Below, piece after piece: positions 16,854 to 25,921 of a stretch of DNA of 64,000 nt (its first letter is position 1; each line of letters opens with the position of its first letter). The stretch spans positions 186,001 through 250,000 of the forward strand of contig JBAWXZ010000003.1 of the NCBI GenBank assembly GCA_037143795.1, read 5' to 3'. Under the pieces are notes generated by a model. It did no database searches. It was given only the letters and a program-made list of their open reading frames with translations, and was not told the origin of the DNA. The translations under genes and the position numbers were made by a program. The DNA comes from Firm-13 sp037143795. Its GTDB lineage: Bacteria > Bacillota > Clostridia > Saccharofermentanales > Saccharofermentanaceae.

Positions 16854-18044
16854 TTACATGACTCTGGGCGTGTTGGTTTTTTCCAGTTTGTCCATAAGGG
16901 AGGCAGGGTCCTGGAATTTGCTCAGGACAATCATGGAGGCGATTACGTAAGGCTTGAAGCTTGCCTGTTTGTAAAGCGGAATACGATAACGGTCAAATAC
17001 CGACGCATCGACCTCTCCGTCCTTGCAGCTCACACCGGAAATATCGGCCGGCAGGCAATGCAGGTACAGGGCTTTTCCGTCTTTGGTCGTCTTCATCAGT
17101 TCCTCTGTGCAGGCCCAGTCCTTGTGCCCGGCATTTTGGGCAAGAAGCTCTTTTTCAAGGGCCTTAATACCATCAAAATCGTTATTGCCATAGAGGTCTG
17201 TGCGCTTTTCCATTGCGGCAAAAGGAGCCCAGCTTTTCGGATACACAATATCGGCGCCTGCAAATGCATCCGCCATACTATTCGTTCTCCTGAAAGAACC
17301 GCCTGATTTCCGGGCGTTCCCGTCAGCGACTTCTTCGACTTCCGGCATGACTTCATAGCCTTCCGGATGTGCCAGTACAACTTCCATGCCCATTCGGGTC
17401 ATCAGGCCGATTACGCCCTGGGGAACAGATAATGGTTTGCCGTAGGAAGGGGAGTAGGCCCATGTCATTGCAAGCTTTTTGCCTTTCAGGTTTTCGACAC
17501 CGCCGAATTCATGGATGATATGAAGCATGTCTGCCATACACTGCGTCGGATGGTCGATATCGCACTGCAGGTTTACAAGGGTCGGTCTCTGTTCGAGGAC
17601 ACCGTCGCGGTTTCCGTCCTGGACAGCCTGGGATACTTCTTCCATGTAGGCATGGCCCTTGCCGATATACATATCGTCACGGATGCCGATGACGTCTGCC
17701 ATGAAGGACACCATATTGGCCGTCTCACGTACGGTCTCACCATGGGCAATCTGCGATTTGCCCTCGTCAAGATCCTGGACCTCAAGGCCGAGCATGTTGC
17801 AGGCGGAAGCAAAGGAGAAACGGGTGCGTGTGGAATTGTCACGGAAAATGGATACACCAAGTCCGCTTTCGAACACTTTTGTGGAAATGTTGTTTTCGCG
17901 CAGGTAACGCAGCGCATCTGCGAGGACCCAAACCGCCTCGAGCTCATCATCTGTCTTATCCCATGTCAGGAAGAAATCGTTGTTATACATTTCCTTGAAA
18001 TTGAGCGCGTTCAGCTTGTTGATATAGTCTTGTAAAGTTTTCAT
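16854..18044 (-). CDS. ygeW: YgeW-type knotted carbamoyltransferase
   Basis: 396 residues, as for YgeW. The carbamoyl-phosphate motif STRTRFSFASA follows FRDN, and HPTQCMADMLHI and YLHCLPADI are the HPxQ and HCLP motifs of aspartate/ornithine transcarbamoylases. Length and inserted segments match the YgeW group, whose physiological substrate is still unsettled. In this operon it would release carbamoyl phosphate from a ureido intermediate of urate breakdown for the carbamate kinase. The gene is spaced 57 bp from ridA and 88 bp from ygeY. Confidence 0.93.
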   Translation of the reverse strand: MKTLQDYINKLNALNFKEMYNNDFFLTWDKTDDELEAVWVLADALRYLRENNISTKVFESGLGVSIFRDNSTRTRFSFASACNMLGLEVQDLDEGKSQIAHGETVRETANMVSFMADVIGIRDDMYIGKGHAYMEEVSQAVQDGNRDGVLEQRPTLVNLQCDIDHPTQCMADMLHIIHEFGGVENLKGKKLAMTWAYSPSYGKPLSVPQGVIGLMTRMGMEVVLAHPEGYEVMPEVEEVADGNARKSGGSFRRTNSMADAFAGADIVYPKSWAPFAAMEKRTDLYGNNDFDGIKALEKELLAQNAGHKDWACTEELMKTTKDGKALYLHCLPADISGVSCKDGEVDASVFDRYRIPLYKQASFKPYVIASMIVLSKFQDPASLMDKLEKTNTPRVM

Positions 18045-18131
18045 AATTCACACTCCGTTTTGTATTTTGCTGTTTTCACGTCTTGCCTGTGCCGCCGGTT
18101 CTTATGCATGTAAGGCTGTTCATTATAAGGA

Positions 18132-19325
18132 TTATCTGCAGTATTCGGAAGGGAGCGCCGCATACACTGCAGCACATTTGACCAGATCCGCTTTCCAGGT
18201 TCTTTCATTGGGTGCATGTGCCTGTGCTTCTTTGCCCGGACCGAATCCGATGCAGGGAATCCCGTAACGTCCCATGATCGATACGCCATTGGTGGAGAAG
18301 GTCCATTTGTCGACGAGAGGAGTGCCGAACATGCCCGTGTAGGCTTCAACCATCGCTTTTGTTGCCGCATGGTCCTCCGGTATTACCCATGTCGGGAAAT
18401 AGCACTCGGTCGGGTAGACGAGGTCTTTGTAACTTGGCCTGTCGTAGGAATACATGCTTACTTTGGCATCGTATTTTTTAACTGCAGGCAGGGCGGCTAT
18501 CTGGTCGAGTGCGAGCTGGAAGGTCTCCCCGTCGGTCAGGCGGCGGTCAATTGAGATCGCGCAGCTGTCGGCTACGGCGCAGCGTGAGGGGGAGGTGAAG
18601 AAAATCTCCGATACTGTCAGGGTTCCCTTGCCAAGGAATGGGTCAACATGCAATTCGTTGTTGAGGTCACGGACTTCCTGCAGAATATCAGCCATTTCGA
18701 AAATGGCGTTTTTGCCGCGTTCCGGTGCGGACCCGTGGCAGGAAATGCCCTGTACATCTACGCGGATCTCCATGCGTCCGCGCTGTCCGCGGTAGATGTT
18801 TCCGTCTGTCGGTTCCGTAATGACAACGAATTCCGGCCTGATCTTATCTTCGTTGATGATGTACTGCCAGCAGAGTCCGTCACAGTCTTCTTCCTGTACC
18901 GTTCCGACAACCAGGACCGTGTATTTATCATTCAAAAGCCCCAGGTCCTTCATGATTTTTGCGCCGTAAACAGAAGAGACGATGCCGCCGAGCTGGTCGG
19001 ATGTACCGCGTCCGCCGATTTCGGTGTCGCTTTCAAAACCCTCGTAAGGGTCAAATTTCCAGTTGTCGATGCTGCCTATTCCGACAGTATCAACGTGGGC
19101 ATCGTAACAGATCAGTGTTTTGCCTGTACCCATATAGCCTAAAATATTGCCCATCGGATCAATCTCGACCTTATCAAAGCCAACAGCTTTCATTTCTTGT
19201 GCAATCCGGTTGATGTGGCCTTCTTCGCCGGCGCTTTCACCGGGGATCCGGACTAATTCGCGCAGGAACCGGGTCATGTCCTTCTCGTAATTCTGTGAAG
19301 CCTCTTTGATTTTGTCGTAATTCAT
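18132..19325 (-). CDS. ygeY: YgeY family M20 metallohydrolase
   Basis: 397 residues from the ATG behind GGAGGAG. It is an M20/ArgE-type zinc hydrolase: CYDAHVDTVG (metal His and Asp), GGRGTSDQLGG, the general-base pair in VQEEDCDG, and SCHGSAPERGKNA in the dimerisation domain. YgeY proteins are a fixed part of selenium- and purine-linked clusters and are thought to cleave an amide of a ring-opened intermediate. The exact substrate is not known from sequence. It lies 51 bp after dpaL in the same operon. Confidence 0.9.
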   Translation of the reverse strand: MNYDKIKEASQNYEKDMTRFLRELVRIPGESAGEEGHINRIAQEMKAVGFDKVEIDPMGNILGYMGTGKTLICYDAHVDTVGIGSIDNWKFDPYEGFESDTEIGGRGTSDQLGGIVSSVYGAKIMKDLGLLNDKYTVLVVGTVQEEDCDGLCWQYIINEDKIRPEFVVITEPTDGNIYRGQRGRMEIRVDVQGISCHGSAPERGKNAIFEMADILQEVRDLNNELHVDPFLGKGTLTVSEIFFTSPSRCAVADSCAISIDRRLTDGETFQLALDQIAALPAVKKYDAKVSMYSYDRPSYKDLVYPTECYFPTWVIPEDHAATKAMVEAYTGMFGTPLVDKWTFSTNGVSIMGRYGIPCIGFGPGKEAQAHAPNERTWKADLVKCAAVYAALPSEYCR

Positions 19326-19376
19326 TTTTTCTCCTCCATTTATTCTTTTTGCATGAATCATTCCTGAAATATCTGT

Positions 19377-20585
19377 TTACCTGTTTTTGCCTTCCCACAC
19401 TATGGATTTGAAACGGTCAGGGTCTGTATCTCCCTCTGTGGAAAAAAGCAGTACTTTCGAATCCGGACCAAGACCAATGGCAGACCGTAATTCTTTATAT
19501 TCATCCATTGCCATTATGCCGGCGAGAAGTCCAAGTCCGACTGCACCGGATTCTCCCGAGATAACCTGGGGATCGCCTTTCAGGGGAGCGGCCGACATTC
19601 TCATGCCTTTCAATGCAACCCAGTCAGGACATGAAACAAAAATCCGCACATGATTCTTCAGGATATCCCAGGCAATCGTATTTGGTTCGCCGCAGGCAAG
19701 CCCGGCCATAATGGTCTCCAGATCCCCGCCGACAATCCTGCAGTTCCCGTCCCCTGCAAGCGCGCCTTTATATAAGCAGGCTGCGGTGTTCGCTTCGATT
19801 ACAACAATTACGGGAGGGTTCTCCGGGTATCGGTTCGCAAAATAACCAGAAACAGCACCGGCCAGTGAACCTACTCCGGCCTGGATAAATACATGCGTCG
19901 GGCGTCCGCAGCCGTATTCATCCAACTGTTCGTCCGCTTCCATTACCATGGTGCCGTAACCCTGCATGATCCATGAAGGGATCTCTTCATAACCTTCCCA
20001 GGCAGTATCCTGGATAACGACACCGTTCGGTGTTCTTTCGGCAGCCGCAACAGCCATTCTTACGCACGCGTCATAGTTGACATCCTCAATCGTTGCTGAA
20101 GCATGCTTTTTCTGCACGTTCCGCAGCCTGGCCGGAGAGGTTCCTTTGGGCATGAATACCACCGACTGCTGTTTCAGCTGGTTGGCCGCCCATGCCACAC
20201 CGCGGCCATGGTTGCCGTCCGTCGCAGTAAAAAAAGTAGCCTGGCCGAATTCGCTGCGAAGTTCATCCGAGGTGAGCGTCTGATAGGGAAGCTCTGAGAT
20301 GTCCCTGCCTGTCTTTTGGGCAATGTAACGGCCGATCGCATAGGAGCCGCCGAGCACCTTGAATGCATTCAGTCCGAAACGATAGGATTCGTCCTTGATG
20401 TAGAGCTCGCCGATTCCAAGGAAGGAGGCCATTTTATCCAGCCTTGCTAAAGGAGTCCGGCTGTATTGCGGGAAACTCCTGTGAAAGGCCGCGGCTTTTT
20501 TCACCTCGTCCAGTCCCATGACCGCAAGATGCGGATCATTCGATTTTGTCATATTATTCTCTGCCCATAAAATGGGATCCTTCAT
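19377..20585 (-). CDS. dpaL: Diaminopropionate ammonia-lyase
   Basis: 402 residues, full length for DpaL/YgeX. It is a PLP enzyme of fold type II that degrades 2,3-diaminopropionate to pyruvate and two ammonia. The PLP lysine is in GLNAFKVLGGSYA, the substrate/phosphate loop is TDGNHGRGVAWAA, and ESGAVGLGLLAG is typical of the group. The start is behind GGAGAG. It is the first enzyme gene of the minus-strand operon, 71 bp after the regulator gene. In gut bacteria dpaL/ygeX is one of the genes reported as needed for anaerobic uric acid use. Confidence 0.95.
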   Translation of the reverse strand: MKDPILWAENNMTKSNDPHLAVMGLDEVKKAAAFHRSFPQYSRTPLARLDKMASFLGIGELYIKDESYRFGLNAFKVLGGSYAIGRYIAQKTGRDISELPYQTLTSDELRSEFGQATFFTATDGNHGRGVAWAANQLKQQSVVFMPKGTSPARLRNVQKKHASATIEDVNYDACVRMAVAAAERTPNGVVIQDTAWEGYEEIPSWIMQGYGTMVMEADEQLDEYGCGRPTHVFIQAGVGSLAGAVSGYFANRYPENPPVIVVIEANTAACLYKGALAGDGNCRIVGGDLETIMAGLACGEPNTIAWDILKNHVRIFVSCPDWVALKGMRMSAAPLKGDPQVISGESGAVGLGLLAGIMAMDEYKELRSAIGLGPDSKVLLFSTEGDTDPDRFKSIVWEGKNR

Positions 20586-20656
20586 TGATTTCTCTCCTGT
20601 CTGACATGCAGGCCTGTCCCCGGTGACACGGCCGTGCGGTAAAAATCCGTCTGGTA

Positions 20657-21292
20657 TTACTTATTTACATCTATATAGCTGTACAGGGTGAATTTGGAAA
20701 TTCCGAAATATTTGGATACTTTATCCCCGGATTTTGTGATAAGAAAAGCGCCCTTGTCGTTTAAAAACTGTATGGCCGCAACTTTTTCGTCCTTGTTCAT
20801 AAGCGCGACAGGTTTGCCTGCCAGTGAAACAGACTGTTCCAAAAGGATATCCAGCAGGTCATTGACGTTGTGAACTATTTTTTCAGGCTGGACATTGCTC
20901 GACTGGGGCTCTGTATCTATCAGGGATTTTAGGGCCCGGTCGACGGCGAGCAAACCGGTTATGTCATAATTGATCGACAAAATATAGCGTATGCTGCTGT
21001 CTTCGTCGCGAATGAACATCGTACTGGATTTCAGGATTTTCCCGTCGTCTGTACGTGTCAGATACCCGATATGGTCTTCCTGGGAATCAGGATTCCTGTG
21101 GATCGTCTCCAAAACAATTTTGGATGGGCCGTCGCCCACTTTCCGTCCGGTCACATGGCCGTTCTGAATATAAATAATCGAGTGCTCGATAATTTCTTTG
21201 GAAAGGTCATGGATGACGATTTCACAATCCTGGCCAAACTGGCTGGCTAATCCATCAGCTATCTGTGTTAAAACATCCAATGAATGTTTCAT
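20657..21292 (-). CDS. YheO-like PAS/HTH transcriptional regulator of the purine island
   Basis: 211 residues from the ATG behind AGGGGG. A longer in-frame start adds 54 hydrophobic residues read from the intergenic region and is rejected. Residues 1-115 form the YheO-like PAS_6 domain (GLASQFGQDCEIVIHDLS, DHIGYLTRTDDG). The C-terminal 60 residues are the paired HTH_22 domain (EKVAAIQFLNDKGAFLITKS, KVSKYFGISKFTLYSYID). Relatives include YheO and DauR. Its position at the head of the operon and divergent from ssnA makes it the likely local regulator. The ligand is unknown. Confidence 0.88.
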   Translation of the reverse strand: MKHSLDVLTQIADGLASQFGQDCEIVIHDLSKEIIEHSIIYIQNGHVTGRKVGDGPSKIVLETIHRNPDSQEDHIGYLTRTDDGKILKSSTMFIRDEDSSIRYILSINYDITGLLAVDRALKSLIDTEPQSSNVQPEKIVHNVNDLLDILLEQSVSLAGKPVALMNKDEKVAAIQFLNDKGAFLITKSGDKVSKYFGISKFTLYSYIDVNK

Positions 21293-21353
21293 GAAGGGCC
21301 CCCTAATCAGTAATAATCGTTTTCTGGAGTCATGTAAATCGATTGGCAAATTC

Positions 21354-21383
21354 ATCATAGCACAGGCAAAAAACGAAAAGCAA
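21354..21383 (-). promoter_or_regulatory. Predicted promoter of the regulator-dpaL operon
   Basis: On the minus strand TTGCTT (21383-21378), 18 bp, TATGAT (21359-21354), about 60 bp before the regulator start codon. Confidence 0.45.
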
Positions 21384-21401
21384 GGAAAAATCAAAAAAAC
21401 T

Positions 21402-21416
21402 TTTAGGTAACCTAAA
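21402..21416. promoter_or_regulatory. 15-bp palindromic operator candidate between divergent promoters
   Basis: TTTAGGT-A-ACCTAAA is a perfect palindrome around a central A. It lies upstream of the -35 elements of both divergent promoters, 20 bp from one and 19 bp from the other, so one bound dimer could control both operons. The YheO-like regulator next to it is the obvious candidate. Confidence 0.55.
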
Positions 21417-21435
21417 TATTTTTGCCCCCTTTCAA

Positions 21436-21464
21436 TTGCATTCATCTTTTTCAAATGCTAGTAT
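21436..21464 (+). promoter_or_regulatory. Predicted promoter of ssnA-ygfK-hydA
   Basis: TTGCAT (21436-21441), 17 bp, TAGTAT (21459-21464), about 53 bp before the ssnA start codon. Confidence 0.5.
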
Positions 21465-21517
21465 GATGACATAGAGTGTACATATATAACTGCCGGAAAT
21501 CATAAGGAGGAAATTCT

Positions 21518-22849
21518 ATGCTGATTATCGGGAACGGACGAATGATAACAAGGGACGCTTTATCACCTTTTATCGAAGACGGGGCGGTTGCCCTGGATGG
21601 TTCTGTGATCAGGTGCACGGGTACTACCGGTCAGATTAAGGACCTTTTCCCCGGAGCGGAATTCATCGATGCCCGAGGCGGCGTGATTATGCCGGCGTTT
21701 ATCAATACGCATGAACATATTTACAGCGCCATGGCCAGGGGCATCAGTATTAACGGATACAACCCCAATGGATTCCTGGATATCCTCGAAGGGATGTGGT
21801 GGAATATTGACCGGCACCTGACTCTGGAACAGACAAGGCAGAGCGCCCGGGCAACGTATCTCGAAAGTATCAAAAACGGCGTGACAACGGTATTCGACCA
21901 TCACGCGAGTTACGGCTCAATAACCGGAAGCCTTGCTGTCATTGAAGATGCAGCCAGGGAAATGGGTGTAAGGACCTGCCTTTGCTATGAAGTATCCGAC
22001 CGTGACGGCAAAGCCAAGGCGAAGGAAGCAGTTCTCGAGAATGCATCTTTTATAAAGCATGCCCTGAAAGATGAGAGCGATATGATAGCCGGCATGATGG
22101 GGATGCATGCATCCTTTACCATTTCCGATGAGACTATGGAGCTCTGTGCTGCCTATAAGCCGAAGGAAGCCGGATACCATATCCATGTTGCTGAAGGGAT
22201 TGAGGATCTGCACCAGTGCCTGAAACAGTACGGCAAAAGAATCATCGACCGGCTTATGGACTGTAATATCCTGGGTCCGAAGACCCTGGCCGCACATTGT
22301 ATCTATATCAACAGCCATGAGATGGATCTCCTGAAAGAGACGGATACGATGGTAGTGCATAATCCGGAATCCAACATGGGTAATGCCTGCGGCTGCCCGC
22401 CGACAATGGAGATCTTTCATCGCGGCGTGCTGACCGGACTGGGAACCGACGGATATACGCATGATATGATCGAATCATATAAAGTGGCGAATATCCTGCA
22501 CAAGCATCACCTTTGCGATGCCACGGCGGCATGGTCTGAAGTGCCTCAGATGCTTTTTGAAGGCAATGCCCGAATAGCGGGCCGTTATTTTGAGAAGCCG
22601 CTCGGTGTCCTGAAGGCAGGTGCGGCCGCCGATGTCATTGTGATGGATTACAATCCCCTCACTCCGATGGATGCTTCCAACTGTAACGGGCACATCCTGT
22701 TCGGTATGACCGGCAGATCTGTGGTTACCACTGTCTGCAGCGGTAAAGTATTAATGAAAGACCGGGTCCTGACTTGTATTGACGAGGAAAAGGTCTGCGC
22801 GGATGTACGGGAAGAAGCTTCCAGACTATGGAAAAGCATCAACAGCTGA
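21518..22849 (+). CDS. ssnA: SsnA-type amidohydrolase
   Basis: 443 residues, an amidohydrolase-superfamily enzyme of the SsnA group. Metal motifs: MPAFINTHEHIYSAMARG near residue 60, YHIHVAEG, AAHCIYIN, HNPESNMGNACG and LGTDGYTHDM. The start is behind AAGGAGG. SsnA is always found beside ygfK in purine-catabolic islands and probably deaminates or hydrolyses a ring or ring-opened intermediate; no defined reaction can be read from sequence. It is the first gene of the divergent plus-strand operon, 21 bp before ygfK. Confidence 0.92.
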   Translation: MLIIGNGRMITRDALSPFIEDGAVALDGSVIRCTGTTGQIKDLFPGAEFIDARGGVIMPAFINTHEHIYSAMARGISINGYNPNGFLDILEGMWWNIDRHLTLEQTRQSARATYLESIKNGVTTVFDHHASYGSITGSLAVIEDAAREMGVRTCLCYEVSDRDGKAKAKEAVLENASFIKHALKDESDMIAGMMGMHASFTISDETMELCAAYKPKEAGYHIHVAEGIEDLHQCLKQYGKRIIDRLMDCNILGPKTLAAHCIYINSHEMDLLKETDTMVVHNPESNMGNACGCPPTMEIFHRGVLTGLGTDGYTHDMIESYKVANILHKHHLCDATAAWSEVPQMLFEGNARIAGRYFEKPLGVLKAGAAADVIVMDYNPLTPMDASNCNGHILFGMTGRSVVTTVCSGKVLMKDRVLTCIDEEKVCADVREEASRLWKSINS

Positions 22850-22870
22850 ATGTTTACGGAGGAAATGCAC

Positions 22871-25858
22871 ATGAGTGATAAAATGACGACAATTCCATTT
22901 CCCAAATTAATGGAATGGATACTGGAAGAAAAACACACGAAAGGTACCGTCTTTGGGATTCAGCGGCCGTATCAGGCAGATGCAAATCATTACCGGGAAT
23001 TTTTCGGCGGCAAACTGGAGATGCCGTTCGGTCCTGCGGCGGGCCCTCACACACAGCTGGCCCAGAATCTGGTCGCTGCCTATTATGCCGGGAGCCGGTT
23101 TTTTGAACTGAAAACAGTACAGATTATCGACGGGGACGATCTTCCCGTGTCCAAGCCATGTATCGGGGGAGACGATGAACTCTATAATGTAGAGTGGTCC
23201 ACAGAGTTATATATTCCGCAGGCGATGGATGAATATGTGAAAGCCTGGATTGCCATTCATGTTATCGCCAAAGAATTCAATCTCGGTGCGATGGACGGAT
23301 TCCAGTTCAATATGAGTGTCGGTTATGATCTGGACGGAATCCGGTCAGCGAAGATAGATACGTTTATTGAAGGATTGAAGGATGCCGGCCAGACACGGAT
23401 CTATAAGGAAAGCATGGCCTGGCTTAAAGGGCATGCCGGGCTGTTCAGGAATTTTAAAGAGGCGGACCTTGCGGCTATTTCTCCGAAAGTCTCCAACTCC
23501 GTGACACTTTCCACCCTTCATGGCTGCCCTCCCCTGGAGATTGAAAGGATTGCAAGGTACCTTCTTGACGAAAAGAAGGTAAATACATTTGTTAAATGCA
23601 ATCCCACTTTACTGGGGTATGAATATGCCAGAAATACACTCGATGACTTAGGCTACAGGTATCTCTCTTTCGATGACATGCATTTTAAAAACGATCTTCA
23701 GTACAGTGATGCCGTTCCCATGCTGAAAAGACTCAAAGAAGCTGCCGCAAAGCAGAATCTGGAATTCGGCGTTAAAATAACCAACACTTTCCCCGTTGAT
23801 ATAAGGGAGGATGAGCTGCCCGGAAAAGAAATGTACATGTCCGGCAAAGCCCTGTATCCGTTATCCATGGCAGTGGCGGCGAAATTGTCGGCGGATTTTG
23901 ACGGGGATCTCCGGATATCTTATTCGGGAGGCGCCGATTACTTCAACATCGAAAAAATAGTGGCTGCCGGAATCTGGCCGGTTACTATGGCAACTACGAT
24001 ACTGAAACCGGGCGGATATCAAAGGCTCGGGCAGCTCGCAGGGGTATTCGGAAAACAGCCGGCTAAGGCATTCAGTGGCGTGGATACGGCAGCAGCAGAA
24101 GCAATTGTTGCGGGAATCAAGTCGGACAGGCACTATGTGAAGGCGTTGAAGCCGCTGGGTTCCAGAAAGATGGACAGGAATGTCCCGCTTATTGACTGCT
24201 TTATTGCACCCTGCCAGGTTGGCTGCCCTATCGGCCAGGATATACCGGCATACCTGAAGCTTGTTGAAGAAGGCAAAATGAAAGAAGCGCTCCAGGTTAT
24301 TCTCGAAAAAAATCCGCTGCCTTTCATTACGGGAACAATTTGTCCCCACAACTGCATGAGTAAATGCACACGTAATTTCTATGAATCACCGGTAAGTATC
24401 CGCAGTGCCAAATTAAGTGCCGCCAAAGGCGGTTATGCTTCATTACTGCCGGAACTTAAAAAGCCGTCGGTAACATCTGACAGGAAAGCTGCCGTAGTCG
24501 GCGGCGGTCCGGGAGGAATGGCTGCAGCCTTTTTTCTGGCAAAAGGCGGAATGGCAGTAACTATTTTCGAGAAACAGGAAAAACTCGGCGGAGTCGTGCG
24601 ATATGCCATCCCTGGTTTCCGTATTCCTGAAGAAGCCATTGATAACGATATAAGCCTGATTATGGCAATGGGAGTCAAGGTTGTGACGGGTCACGAGGTC
24701 ACATCGATCGATGAACTGAAGAAGGACTTTGATTATGTCGTGCTGGCACTCGGCGCTTCGCTGCCCGGTGTTCTCCGTCTGGAAAAGGGGCAGGCAATGA
24801 ACGCCCTTGACTTCCTGGCAGCATTTAACAAACAGAAGGGGAATGTCGATGCTGGTAAGAACATAGCTGTCATTGGCGGCGGAAATACCGCGATGGACAC
24901 GGCCAGGGCTGCTAAAAAGACGAAAGGCGTTGAAAAGGTTACCATCGTATACCGCAGGACAAACCGGTATATGCCTGCAGCCGAAGAAGAACTTCTCATG
25001 GCGCTTGCAGACGGCGTGGAATTCAGGGAGCTCCTTGTACCTTTGATTTTCCAAAACGGAATTCTGGCCTGCAGGAATATGAAGCTTGGGGAAATGGATG
25101 CCAGCGGACGCCGCGGCGTTGTGGAAACGGATGAAATATCCTATATTGATGCTGATACGGTGATTTCGGCAGTCGGCGAACAGGTGCCGGAACCATTTTA
25201 CCGCGCCAACGGGCTGAAACTCAGTAATCGCGGACGGCTTGCAATCAACTATGAAACACTGGAAACTTCAATAAAAGGAATTTATGCGGTTGGCGACGGG
25301 TTGTATGGTCCGGCATCCGTTGTTGAAGCCATTCGTGATTCGAGGAAAGTCGCTGAAGATATACTGGGGAAACCGGTTGCTTATGATAATGCCGATATGG
25401 CAGATCCGGCCGCAGTCTACAAAAGAAAAGGCGTGCTGGCAGAGGAAGAGGATACGTCTTCCGAAAACAGCCGCTGCCTGAGCTGCAGCAGTATTTGCGA
25501 AAACTGTGTTGAAGTATGCCCCAACCGGGCCAATATATCCATTAAAGTGCCCGGCATGGACAGGAATCAAATCATCCATGTTGATTCCATGTGCAACGAG
25601 TGCGGCAACTGCAGGACTTTCTGTCCGTATGACAGCGCACCGTATCTGGAGAAATTTACCTTGTTTGCGGATGATGAAGCAATGGAAAGCAGTAAAAACA
25701 AGGGATTTACCGTGTATGACAGGACAAACGGAAATTGCCGGATCCGCATGGAAGACAGGATATTTGATTATATTCCAAAGGAAGAATCCGACGATGTGCC
25801 GGATAATATAAAGAATCTTATCGCAGCTGTTATTGCACAATACGAATACCTTCTTTGA
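22871..25858 (+). CDS. ygfK: YgfK-type iron-sulfur flavoprotein oxidoreductase
   Basis: 995 residues from the ATG behind GGAGG. Three parts are visible. Residues 1-430 resemble a dihydroorotate dehydrogenase/flavin barrel. The middle is a glutamate-synthase-small-subunit-like module with a cysteine cluster (CPHNCMSKCTRNF) and two dinucleotide folds (VVGGGPGGMAAAFFLAKGG, VIGGGNTAMDTARAA). The C-terminus has [4Fe-4S] motifs (CLSCSSICENCVEVCPN, CNECGNCRTFCPYD). It is annotated in E. coli as a putative selenate reductase subunit but is consistently part of urate-degrading clusters. Likely role: reductive step or electron exchange with NAD(P)H for the hydroxylases or a ring reduction. Confidence 0.9.
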   Translation: MSDKMTTIPFPKLMEWILEEKHTKGTVFGIQRPYQADANHYREFFGGKLEMPFGPAAGPHTQLAQNLVAAYYAGSRFFELKTVQIIDGDDLPVSKPCIGGDDELYNVEWSTELYIPQAMDEYVKAWIAIHVIAKEFNLGAMDGFQFNMSVGYDLDGIRSAKIDTFIEGLKDAGQTRIYKESMAWLKGHAGLFRNFKEADLAAISPKVSNSVTLSTLHGCPPLEIERIARYLLDEKKVNTFVKCNPTLLGYEYARNTLDDLGYRYLSFDDMHFKNDLQYSDAVPMLKRLKEAAAKQNLEFGVKITNTFPVDIREDELPGKEMYMSGKALYPLSMAVAAKLSADFDGDLRISYSGGADYFNIEKIVAAGIWPVTMATTILKPGGYQRLGQLAGVFGKQPAKAFSGVDTAAAEAIVAGIKSDRHYVKALKPLGSRKMDRNVPLIDCFIAPCQVGCPIGQDIPAYLKLVEEGKMKEALQVILEKNPLPFITGTICPHNCMSKCTRNFYESPVSIRSAKLSAAKGGYASLLPELKKPSVTSDRKAAVVGGGPGGMAAAFFLAKGGMAVTIFEKQEKLGGVVRYAIPGFRIPEEAIDNDISLIMAMGVKVVTGHEVTSIDELKKDFDYVVLALGASLPGVLRLEKGQAMNALDFLAAFNKQKGNVDAGKNIAVIGGGNTAMDTARAAKKTKGVEKVTIVYRRTNRYMPAAEEELLMALADGVEFRELLVPLIFQNGILACRNMKLGEMDASGRRGVVETDEISYIDADTVISAVGEQVPEPFYRANGLKLSNRGRLAINYETLETSIKGIYAVGDGLYGPASVVEAIRDSRKVAEDILGKPVAYDNADMADPAAVYKRKGVLAEEEDTSSENSRCLSCSSICENCVEVCPNRANISIKVPGMDRNQIIHVDSMCNECGNCRTFCPYDSAPYLEKFTLFADDEAMESSKNKGFTVYDRTNGNCRIRMEDRIFDYIPKEESDDVPDNIKNLIAAVIAQYEYLL

Positions 25859-25921
25859 TACGGGTTTTAGCCGGGGGATATGGGATTCGTTTGCAAGTGG
25901 ATCGTAAGGAGGTCACCTACT

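Noticed and set aside
21293..21517. Purine riboswitch in front of the purine operons
   Set aside because: No GTTTCTACC-type core or three-way junction pattern is visible; a protein operator fits better.
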